Below are positions 9,967 through 19,444 of a DNA stretch of 64,000 bases, piece after piece. The position numbers and the translations under genes are program-made. Where the stretch lies: positions 124,001-188,000 of the forward strand of contig UYJD01000009.1 of the NCBI GenBank assembly GCA_900618795.1. The letters are read 5' to 3'. The notes under the pieces are model-generated. The model saw only the letters and a list, made by a program, of their open reading frames with translations, searched no databases and had not been told where the DNA came from. The stretch's first letter is position 1. Each line of letters opens with the position of its first letter. The DNA comes from Cyanodermella asteris (lineage: Eukaryota; Ascomycota; Lecanoromycetes; Ostropales; Stictidaceae).

Positions 9967-10675
9967 GGAATCTCAAAAGGAAAGCCTGGATGCTAATACA
10001 AGACAGTTAAAAGAATGCTGCGGCTGAGACAGGACTCATCGAAGCTGGCAGCCCTGTAGGCGCAGTCCCCACTTCCGTACTAGTCTTTAGTTAGTCATAG
10101 CACTGCCGCGAGTTTACAAGATCTGCCACATTCAGCAGATTCGTAGCGGGATACAACCGTAAAAGATAAGCCGCTGATGTAGTGGAATCAGCCTCACGCA
10201 CACTGTAGAGCCGCCGGGTGTCATCTTATAGGTAGCTATGAGAGCCAGACCTCGTCTTGTTGGCGATGCAGCGGTTGTTTTAGTTGACAGTAGCGTTCCG
10301 CCGTGATCTGGTCATATTGGTGACAGAGAAATAGGCCTGCACGAGATGCGTCGTAGAAAATGTGGGGTGGTGGTGGCTGGAGCTGCCCTCAAGACCGGGA
10401 GCATGCCAACTGAGCCACTGGCACGAGCCACCTAGAGAGGCCCGTCCACAGAAGCTATTCCGCCAACTTGTCGATCTGGCTTGTTTCATGCACTTCCGGA
10501 TCATCACCTTCGAGTCCCTGACCCTCCTTTCTACAGTCTCTTCAATCAACCCTTGCTCATCAGCCGTCACGCGCTCGCGCAGTTTCAGTCACCGTCCCTG
10601 CACTCTTTTCACAAACCGCGACCAACCTCGTCTTTCGCCCGATCCGGCTGTCCCGGAAAGCCCCTGCATTGCACA
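9967..10675. other. Intergenic, RAMP4 gene promoter and leader
   Basis: About 700 bp upstream of the RAMP4-type start codon. The last 200 bases are pyrimidine-rich, as in fungal leaders. I see no further coding signal, repeat or RNA gene. Confidence 0.5.
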
Positions 10676-10976
10676 ATGGTATTTAACTGTTCAAACGTGT
10701 CCGCGCATTGCTGATACCAGATCAGGTCACACAAGCCAAGACGCCGGCGCAGCGACGAGCAAACCAGAAGTTTGCCAAGTCAGAAGCCTTGAAACGGGGC
10801 AAGCCCGAGGGCACCATCAAGCAGAGAGAGACGCCCAAGTCCCCTATCTCCAAGGGATGGATCAGTAGGTGTGGTTCGAATACACGAGATTCTACAGGCT
10901 AACATCCCCAGTCGTTCTCGGATTTGTGCTGGCTGGTGGCGCCATTTTTGAGTTGCTGCGTCTGTTTGGATTCTGA
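10676..10976 (+). CDS. RAMP4/SERP1-type ER membrane protein (Ysy6 family), start-codon-only first exon
   Basis: RAMP4 is a tail-anchored protein associated with the Sec61 translocon that protects nascent membrane proteins under stress. Three exons: 10676-10678 (only the ATG), 10726-10864 and 10912-10976. Both introns are 47 nt (GTATTT..ATCAG and GTAGGT..CCCAG, the second with GGCTAAC). The 68-residue product has the family core TPAQRRANQKFAKSE, the junction SPISKGWI, and a single C-terminal membrane segment (VLGFVLAGGAIFELL). Length matches the family (about 65-70). Without the Met-only exon the frame has no ATG before the conserved core: the upstream bases TTGCTGATACCAGATCAG are open but lack ATG, and the only nearby ATG abuts a GT donor. 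Confidence 0.88.
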
Positions 10977-13373
10977 TCCCTTGGGAGTAGCTGAGTCGAA
11001 GAGCTTTGGAATGTGGTGATATATACCCAGAATGTGCTGCGAACTACCGACGTTGGAGAGTTCGGGGCAAACAACACCTCTCTGCGGCAGCGCCGACGAG
11101 ACGGCTAGCAACGAGTCCAAACTATCACCGACGCCCGGAATCGTGGACAAACTTCAGGTAGAACCACCGAGTTGCGGGCAAGTGGCTTGTTTCGATAGTC
11201 GACGTGCATGGTGGTGACAGCGGGCGCCCGCATGAGCCTTTCAAAGTGCGCATAGCTTCCGGAGTCCGAAGTATAAATCACAAGATCCTATAAACCTGTT
11301 CTGCACTACGAGGACGTAAAACATGGATTTCTATCGACGTCTGTTCCAAGTGAACAGTCCCATCAGTGACTTCGACCGAGGGATGCCCGATGAGTTGTTG
11401 AGACTGCCTCAATGAGTCGTACCTCTTCGCCAATCACGGTAACTTGAATTACAAGAGGATGAGCCTCCTGTGCAGCGTCCTCTCTACGAGCAAGTTTGCT
11501 CTACACGAAATGGGACATCAGGCGGCGGTCCTGTCGTGGAGCCTACATCGAAGGGACCAGACAAGCCGTGCATGCCTCCAGGTAACATAATTCGAATCAG
11601 AGAACAGCACACCGGTGGTGCCTTCAGAAGGGGAGCATACTGATTGAGTCGTAGGTTTTGACAGAATTCAGAGCTAGAGGATTTTGACAGGTAGTAATGC
11701 CAAGATCGGGTGACGGCTTTGTTGCCAAAGGACAACCACACGGGTTCTCTCTCTACCGGTCTACCCACCATTAAGTGCCGCAAAACATGAAGTACGAGTC
11801 GGATCGACTTGGAGGGTAAACTCCGAACTCTGGGTCGACACCAGCGGCGCGAGCGCCATGGGGGGACTAGAATTGTCTTGGAGACACGCACTGCGTACTG
11901 GCATTTCTTCGGCCGCCAGCACGGCAGGTGAGTGGGGTTCTTTTGTCTCAGTGGTGGTTGATGGCGCAAAAACGAAGCGAGTCGCGCGTTGCCTTGCGTC
12001 CTCTCTCGGCCTGTTTCAGGCTGGCCGTGTGCGCGAAGCCCGTTATTTCCAAGTCCCGCACAGATTCGAGGTATTTTCAGCGTGCCACTTTGGGTTGTGG
12101 TTCAGGCAAAGGCAAAAAGCTTACATACCGGCGGTGCTGCGTCCGTTGCGCGACGACTCTCGTGCACCAGGGGTCGGCAGACGAGCTGGAACGCCCATGC
12201 GCTTCCGATTTGCTGGAAATGCAGCGTCATGGGCCTCGTCGTACCAGCTACCAAGGTGCCATGCAGAAGCACACGAGTAGTTGCCGGCGTGCCGTCTTGG
12301 TCACCGCATCGAGCCGGCGACACGCATGACTGTCTCCACATGCAGTCCTTGCGAAGCTGCTTCATGTGCTTCACGAACAACGAGTGAGCAGCGGTGGAGA
12401 GGAGAGATACGGCTGGCCGTGAGTATCTAGGTACGTTCGCTGTTTGGTGCTTCCGCGTCGCCTTTCTGAAGCTGAGGTTGCCTTGAGGCAGCCCCTTGCT
12501 CTGCCAGTTCCTCATGTCGGGACGCTCGGCGGCAGCACGGCGTGTGATTGGCGGCGGAGGAGGAGCGATCTGTTGCGTCCATGGCGTTCTAGATCGCCGC
12601 CCAAACAGAACGAGCAGCGAGCAACGTAGCACAGACAGACAGAGTAAGAGAACGACGGCGAGCAGCAGCTCCACGAAGCATCTCCGGCCTGATGAATAAT
12701 GCAACGAACGGGTCTCTGTCATTTGTCTGTTTGTCTGTTTGTCTGTCCTCTCCCCCAATGTGCTTCACAAGACTCCATATACGACCGACACATTACACGC
12801 AAACGCGTGCGCATCGCCCTCTGCCGCCACAAGCCAGCCCATCCTGTTCGGCGCCGCTGACATCGCTTTCGACTGGCGAGGCCGGCCTCTTCTGATTCTG
12901 CCCACCACATCCATTGGCGCCAGCCTCGAGGAACACAGACCGCTCCAGTGCTCCATCACAGCCGGAAGCCTGCCGAGAAACTCGTTGGCGGCCCGGTCGA
13001 GCTTCCACGACTATCGATAGCCACACGCACGTGTTCCTGAGCACAAGCGGCCTCTGTGCAGCAACCTTCGCCAGCCCCATCACTCCTCGCTCTCACTGAA
13101 ACTCACCGGCTCCCGTGTGCTTGCCACAGCGCTCCATCTGCCGACAGCTCCTGGTATCTGGACGGATCTCGCTCTTTCTTGGCCTTTGGAATCCGAAACG
13201 CATCGTTGCTCACCGAGCATTATCTCCAGAACTGTGGACAATTTCGGGCTACGCTACCGCAAATCGACCCGTCAGGAACTCCACCACCTGCAGGCAGAGT
13301 CTTGATTTCCTCCTCCTGCAGTGGTCTTTCCGGGTCGAAAGGCCCATCGTCAAGGCCACGCCGTCGGGCTGAC
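10977..13373. other. Long gene-poor stretch, probable promoter and leader of the hybrid kinase
   Basis: About 2.4 kb with balanced base composition. Several overlapping frames of 100-220 codons exist on both strands, but all are Ser/Arg/Pro-rich, none resembles a family, and none has a convincing splice context. From about 12,600 the plus strand becomes C/T-rich, with the TTTGTCTG repeat at 12,722, consistent with a fungal promoter and 5' leader. CTCCTCCTGCAG ending at 13,319 could be an intron acceptor, so part of this may be a leader intron. No tRNA or transposon seen. Confidence 0.5.
12722..12745. repeat. (TTTGTCTG)3 short tandem repeat
   Basis: Three perfect copies of an 8-base unit, followed by TCC. 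A short partly complementary tract (ACAGACAGACAGAG) lies about 100 bases upstream, so the two could pair as a hairpin in RNA. It sits in the inferred promoter or leader of the histidine kinase. Confidence 0.8.
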
Positions 13374-13397
13374 ATGTCCCATCAGAATGCCAACTAA
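13374..13397 (+). promoter_or_regulatory. Short uORF overlapping the kinase start codon
   Basis: An ATG at 13374 opens a seven-codon frame (MSHQNAN) ending at TAA 13395-13397, out of frame with and overlapping the kinase ATG at 13387. If the mRNA includes this position, ribosomes initiating here would pass the main start, so leaky scanning would be needed for kinase synthesis. Whether it is used depends on the transcript start, which the sequence does not show. Confidence 0.4.
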
Positions 13398-16069
13398 CAA
13401 ACCAGAAGATGAGGCCTGGTCAGAGAAGCACGGGCTCGAAAGAGCGACTCTGTGCATGTCATCAAGCACTCCGGGTCTGACTCTTCACAACGGTGACAAG
13501 GACTTTACCACTACTGTCGGGCGGTATTATTCATCTCCAGAAGCCATAGCCAACGAGACACTATGTCGACTCAAAGCACGTCTCCCCGGCCTGCCTACCA
13601 AGGAGTTCTGGACCGAGTTGATGGAAGGCATTACTGAAATCACGGGTTCCCAGTATGCATTGGCGGTCAAGCGTATATTGCCCAATGATCATGACGCGCC
13701 CGTCTCGATGCCCGAACTTGGAGAGCCCGGCCAATGCTTCATGGCCACTGCCTTCTTCTACAATGATGGCACAATCCACCGCGAGCACGGGCGCGATTAC
13801 AAGTACTATCCCTATACCGGGCCCTGTTCTCACATGAAACATGACAAGGTCTTTATCATTCCAAAAGACATGGGTCACTTCATCGGTGATCAAATCCACG
13901 GCTTCGCCTTCCCAGTCGACACGTACATCGGAGTTCCTTTATTCTCGCCCGGCGGGGAATGCATCGGCCATTTCGGTGCACTATGGTCCGAGACCGGCAT
14001 GAAGGAGAGAAAGCTCGGCTGGGGATTTGTGGAAATGGCTTTGCATGCTTTGGAGGACATTACTTGCAAGCGCTTACTGGAAGGGCAATCCTTCAAGAAA
14101 GAGAGCGCGAACGCACCGCCTGCGATGCCGAGCGTTATTCCTACTTCAGTAATCACCGCCGCGCAGTCTTTGAAGCCCTATGCTCGGAGCCTTTCGCACG
14201 AGCTGCGAACTCCAATGCAAGGTGTCGTTGGCATGCTCGACATCATGCATGCCACTGTCTCCGAGACTCTAGAGATTCCGATGAAGCCAAACGTTGTTGA
14301 CGTTTTCAAGATGCTTCGGGAGAACATCGAGATGGTCCAAGGTATGATCTCTCGCTTAGAATCTGCAAGACTTTGACGCTAACCTCGCCATAGATAGTTC
14401 TCGCCGGGCGGTGGAAGCTGCTGACAACGTCGTCCATGCTGCTGACCTAGATCTCAAGGTTCCCGAGACTCCGGACCAGCGCGTAGAAGACGACAAGGAG
14501 CAAGATCGCCAGGATTCCATGTCCGGTGGAAGCCCGCAATCCAATTCTGACACCAATGCCGGCGAGCGAAAACGCAAGCGGGAGGATCAGTCGTATCCGC
14601 CGTCAAAACATGTTGCATTGGAATCAGATGTGCTTCCGCCTCGACCGCTGACCCCTCGAACGGCAGCGGTACGTTCCGCGGTGCGCGAATCGGGGCAGAT
14701 AACAGGCGTCGCGCGACCATCGATGAGCGCACCAACCAGGTCCGAATTCGAACTGACACAATTCGGAGCGTCCACAGCTGCGAAAGTGACAAGAGTGCGC
14801 GATCACTTCCGAACTGTTGTGAACGAATGTTTACGATACGGTGGGCGCCCGGAATCGGCAATTGCGCGAAACACGGAATCTGGCGAAGTCATCGAAGTCA
14901 GGACACAGGATAGCAAGGGGCAAGCGTTCAACAAGCAAGTCGAATGGAGCGTGGATACTGCGGTCCCCGACGAGATTATCTGTGACGAGCGAGACTTCAC
15001 AAAGCTGATTTCGGTTCTTCTTCTGAATGCCCTGAAATTTACGCAGCACGGCAAGGTCCGATTGACCGCTCATCTCAGCTCGAGACTCAAGTATCTAGTG
15101 GTCACGGTCGTGGACACTGGAACAGGCATACCTGCAGAGTTTATGCCAAATCTTTTCAAAGCATTCTCGCGTCAAGACGACACAATAACCCGTCAAAGCG
15201 AAGGCCTCGGTCTCGGATTATTGGTTGCCAAAGGAGTCGCGCGTCGATTGGGCGGAGACCTCACCTGCGTCCGTTCAGATACATCAGGTCCCCATCAAGG
15301 CTCCGAGTTCGAGTTACGAGTGCCTCTTGCACCATCTGAACCGTCATCGAGACCGAGTAGTCCGTCCAGAACACCAACGCCCCATGCCGACGAAACATCT
15401 AGCTCAGCCGACATGCGCCGTACCATCTCGGCGCGAACTCTCAAGGAGCATCAAAAGGACGTGGGACGATCGCCCGCTCTAGCTGTTCCGAAAAGTCCAA
15501 ACCTGCAGGCGCCACCCACGTCCATGCCTGAACCCGGTGAAGTGTCGCCAACTCGAGCCGCAGCAGATGCCACCGACTTCAATGTACGACGCAGCTCGAT
15601 TGTACGGCCGCTCACTTTCGACAAACGGCTCGCGCAGAGGTACCCACTGCGTTTTCTGGTTGCGGAAGACAATAGACTTAATCGCAAACTTCTGGTCGGA
15701 ATGCTAGGCAAACTTGGCTATACTGCCGTCCGCGAGGCATTTGACGGAGCTGAGGCGGTCAGACTCATGGAAGCCAGCCACCAGAACGACAGCCCCAATG
15801 GACGGGTAGACGTCGTTCTCATGGATCTGTGGATGCCCAACATGGACGGCTACGAGGCAGCGCAAAAGATATTGGCGATGGAGCGCAATTCCGACGGAAG
15901 TCTCAAAAACGGGAAAAGGGTCAAGATCTTGGCCGTCACGGCAGACGTGACCGAAGGCGCGCTAGACCGAGCAAAGAATGCGGGCATGCTGGCATGCATG
16001 ACAAAGCCGTACAAGCTCGTGGATCTCGAGAAGCTGATTGTCGAGCACTGCGCCAACGGCGTATCGTGA
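13387..16069 (+). CDS. Hybrid histidine kinase (GAF-like, HisKA, HATPase, receiver)
   Basis: This is a sensor of the fungal multistep phosphorelay: it would autophosphorylate on His and pass phosphate to its own receiver Asp, then to a Ypd1-type protein. Two exons, 13387-14341 and 14394-16069; intron 14342-14393 (GTATGA..CCATAG). The 876-residue product has a GAF-like sensor region (about residues 40-245) and an H-box SLSHELRTPMQGVVGMLD with His271. A disordered Ser/Pro/Arg linker of about 170 residues follows, then a HATPase domain with N-box LLLNALKF (Asn530), G1 DTGTGIP and GLGLGLL. The C-terminal receiver (about 745-875) has the acidic pair AEDN, Asp796 in VVLMDLWMPNMDGY, and Lys in CMTKPY. 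All catalytic residues are present and there is no membrane segment, so it is probably cytosolic. The frame is open a little upstream of ATG 13387 but has no earlier ATG. Confidence 0.9.
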
Positions 16070-16883
16070 TAGAGGACTTTACCCGCGTTCCTTCCTGCGA
16101 AGGAGACTTGTAGTAATTAAGCTGTATATAAACAAACCAGACATGCCTCACGACACTCTGTTACTGTCCAGACAAAATGACCATCGGATCAGCAACGCAC
16201 ACTCTTCGAAGACGCACGCGCTGGGAACACGTCAACGGAGCGCGGGACGGCTGCTGGCGTCATCTGTCAACGATGCAGAGCTACGTGGAGCTGATGGATC
16301 GCTGGAACGAGCGTGGATGTGCAGTGTCTGTCCAGTCGTAGCACTGCCAGCAGAGCGGAGGACGCTGCTTGGTGCAGGCCGATGAGCGAATGGGCGTCGC
16401 GAAGAGGGCTAAGCTTCGCCTGCCGTCAATCCCGTCATTTCATCATTTTGGTGGTTGGCTTCAAGGTTCCTCTCCGGAATCCTGTTTTCAGGCCGCTTCA
16501 GCCGGACATGCTGGTCACCGGACTGCGATGGTGACGGCGAATCCGCTCCCCACTCCTCTATTCTTGTTGTGCGGGATCTGAGCAGCGGGCCAGATCATTG
16601 CTAGGTAGGTATTGTCTCGGTGAGATTGTCTCGGTGAAAGGGTTCTGCCACGGTGCAGTTTTGTGAGTCGCATCCTCGTATATGTGCCGGAGCGAACACG
16701 ACGCCAGCCTCCTCCTCCCAGCGACCTTCAACTCCTTCACTCTACCATTCCAGCCACGGTCTACCCATCGTCAACACTCACTAATAGCTTTGCTTCCCTT
16801 CGTACCGTACTGTCGCTGCTCTCCCAGTGATTGTAGCCTTCGAGTATCATTTTGGCATTGTCGCACCGGGCTCTGAGGTCCCC
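16070..16883. other. Intergenic, promoter and leader of the C2-domain gene
   Basis: About 810 bp between tandem plus-strand genes. The last 200 bases are C/T-rich leader-like sequence. Short frames here carry no family signal. A small direct repeat (GTATTGTCTCGGTGAGA followed by TTGTCTCGGTGAAAG) lies near 16,610-16,640. Confidence 0.5.
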
Positions 16884-18662
16884 ATGGCGACTTCAAACGC
16901 CGGCGCCGATGATGGTGCTCCCATAGCCAGAAAACTCCATCAGCTCGACCAGTATGCACTCAAGGGCGTCAACAAGGCAGACGGCTTGCAAGCAAAGTTA
17001 GACAAGCACCATGGCTCTGCTGATGACGAGAAGGACAAGAAGCCCGCCGGCGGTTTCGACAGCACTGCCGTGCCAAAGGCGCCCACAGGTTATACAGTCA
17101 GGTTCACATTCCACCGAGCAACGTCACTACCGTTCGCCGACGTCAATACCCTCTCCTCCGATCCCTACGTCCTTGCCGAGCTCATGACAGACCTGAAACC
17201 CCGCCACAAGCAAGACCCCCCCATGCGACACAGAACGAAGACAATCAGACGAAACGTGAATCCCGAATGGAACGACGAGTGGATTGTCGCCAACGTCCCT
17301 GCTACTGGCTTCCGCCTGAAATGTCGTCTGTTCGATGAGGATCCTGCGAACCATGACGATCGCCTGGGTAATGTACACGTTGTTGTGCCCAGTCTAAGAG
17401 AAGGATTTGAGCCGATTCGCGAGCAAGCTTATAAAATCAAGAAGGCTTCAGGCAGCAAGCGAGCGTACTTCGTAAGAGGCTGCGCTGCCATGTTCAACAG
17501 TGACATACCCTTATCTGGAGAACTGGTCGTCAGTGTCGAGGTTCTCGGCCGTACGGAGGCTGATAGCGGTGGACGAATGTGGACAGTCGGGCCATGCAAC
17601 TGGGTCAAGCATTTCAGTCCCATGATTGGGCATCTGGCCGGTACCAAGGACAAGCAAGAGACGGACGAGCACGGCAACAAGGTGGAAAGGTACAACTTCC
17701 AGGCGAACCAGGTGCAGCTGAAGGGGCCGGTGCCTGCCGAGATGTACCATCGATACGTCGAGTTCAGGCCTTTCGTGAAGGGTATGTTCACCGGTCTTGG
17801 CTTGCGAGGTAAGGTACTCAACCGTGCGCTTCATCATCAGCATGCTCGTGTCTACAATTTTGATCGAACAACCATCTATGGATCATTTCCCGAACCATGC
17901 GAAGACCTCACGAGGCAGTTCCTGGATCTTGTACATTATGACGATGGCGGCCGCATCTTTACCTATGTCTTGAGTCTGGACGGACTCTGGCGGTTCACAG
18001 AGACTGGCAAGGAGTTCGGCATCGATCTTCTCTCAAAGCACACTATGCACAGCGACGTCAGTATCTACATTGCCTTTTCAGGCGAATTTTTCATTCGTCG
18101 GCTTAAGAATCCTAATCGCACGCTTGAAAATACGGAAAGCCATCCCCCGAACGAGATTGAAGGAGGTCCACCTCAATCCGACCCACCGAAGGATCCAGCC
18201 CATTATCAGCTTATCATCGACAATGATTCAGGAACGTACCGCCCAAACAAGGATCTCTTGCCACTTTTGAAAGAATTCATGTCGCGGTCGTTGCCCGGGC
18301 TGAAAGTGAGCACCCTCGATTGCCAAGGCGATGAGGAGAAGATGACCAAGCTGAAAAATGAACAACGTGAGCGCAAGAAGGCTGAGGGAAAGAATGTCGT
18401 CTACCACCAGATGTCCGACGACAGCAGTATTTCCAGCAGCGATGAATCTGAACTGGATGAAGCCGTAGCTCGTGAAAACGGACAGCCAAAGGTGGGCCGA
18501 AAGGCGAAATTACGGCAGCAATGGCAGGAACAACAAGAGAAAGCCCGCGGAGTGCGGCATGGGGATGGAAAATCAGACCCGGTCGGTGCCTTAGAAAAGG
18601 ATGGCGTTAAGCTGGACAATTCCGAGCAGCCGCGGCAGGCAGGTCCTTCGTCGGCTGGATAA
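16884..18662 (+). CDS. C2-domain protein, fungal-specific
   Basis: A 592-residue single-exon protein. Residues about 70-185 form a C2 domain: YTVRFTFHRATSLPFADVN, SSDPYVLAEL, then NPEWNDEWIVANVP and LFDEDPANHDDRLGNV. The Asp residues in the SDPYV and DEDPANHDD loops are those that bind calcium in C2 domains, so calcium-dependent membrane binding is likely. The central region (about 240-480) is an unfamiliar folded segment rich in aromatic residues (CNWVKHFSPMIGHLAG, YVEFRPFVKGMFTGLG). The C-terminus is charged and disordered. The start is ATG 16884, because the upstream frame reaches back to 16827 only through a non-ATG codon. Orthologues are common in filamentous ascomycetes as uncharacterised C2 proteins; the role is unknown. 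Confidence 0.82.
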   Translation: MATSNAGADDGAPIARKLHQLDQYALKGVNKADGLQAKLDKHHGSADDEKDKKPAGGFDSTAVPKAPTGYTVRFTFHRATSLPFADVNTLSSDPYVLAELMTDLKPRHKQDPPMRHRTKTIRRNVNPEWNDEWIVANVPATGFRLKCRLFDEDPANHDDRLGNVHVVVPSLREGFEPIREQAYKIKKASGSKRAYFVRGCAAMFNSDIPLSGELVVSVEVLGRTEADSGGRMWTVGPCNWVKHFSPMIGHLAGTKDKQETDEHGNKVERYNFQANQVQLKGPVPAEMYHRYVEFRPFVKGMFTGLGLRGKVLNRALHHQHARVYNFDRTTIYGSFPEPCEDLTRQFLDLVHYDDGGRIFTYVLSLDGLWRFTETGKEFGIDLLSKHTMHSDVSIYIAFSGEFFIRRLKNPNRTLENTESHPPNEIEGGPPQSDPPKDPAHYQLIIDNDSGTYRPNKDLLPLLKEFMSRSLPGLKVSTLDCQGDEEKMTKLKNEQRERKKAEGKNVVYHQMSDDSSISSSDESELDEAVARENGQPKVGRKAKLRQQWQEQQEKARGVRHGDGKSDPVGALEKDGVKLDNSEQPRQAGPSSAG

Positions 18663-19444
18663 GGGAAAGGTGTTTTGGCTGTGGAGACAGCCCAGAGCGA
18701 GATGTCTGACGCGTCGAGTTGGGGCCACGAAACTGCAGATCGTGTCTTGGGCAGGCCCAAGGCACCTGAGGGCGAAGTTCAGAGGAACTCACTGTTTCGG
18801 TGATAATGGTGCATATCTTCGGCATTTATCGTATGAGTTCGGTCTCCCTGAACTAGTAGATGAGCGGTATCTAATTATTATGCCAAATACGGAAATTGAG
18901 GCATAGTACATGAATCGACATGTTCAGTCGAGAATCTTGTCTCTATCCCCAAGGCTTGGCCTACCGATAGAGTACAAGGTATGCCATCCATGCGAGTACA
19001 TTCTAGCTGGAGGGCAAAGCTGAGCGTCGCGGTGGACCTACGAGCGTGAATGCGCTTTCCAGCACGTGCCCACGAAACCCAACGCTTGACCCGAAAGCAA
19101 CGGTCAGCTTACATGCAGACAACCACAATATTGGATAAAATTGAACCACAACACCTGTCGCAAGGAAGCACCAACACGCCGCATTCGCATTGCCTCGCTA
19201 GGATCGTGCGCAATCGTCTTCGTCTTCCTTGGCCGCCTGCACTGTTTGCACCCTGGAAGGAGCGACAAGAACCACGCTGAATGCAACATTCTGGTCTTCA
19301 ATAGGATTTCAAACTCAGTATAGCTACACCTCTCCCTCATCAAGGTAGCGTGATGAGCTTGCAGTCTTCGACGGTGGATCGTCACTGAGGCCTCAACGGT
19401 GCAAGTTCCGCCACCTTTCGGGCGTCAAACCAAGAATCGCAACA
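18663..19444. other. Intergenic, promoter of the synaptojanin gene
   Basis: About 780 bp between tandem plus-strand genes. No credible coding frame, repeat or RNA gene was found. Confidence 0.5.

Noticed and set aside
10868-10885. T-arm-like GTGTGGTTCGAATACAC inside a RAMP4 intron
   Set aside because: Only this arm is present; no acceptor, D or anticodon arms fit around it and the intron is 47 nt long, so it is not a tRNA.
12102-12758. 218-codon minus-strand ORF with a hydrophobic run
   Set aside because: It begins within the TTTGTCTG repeat tract and has low-complexity, non-protein-like composition with no family signal.
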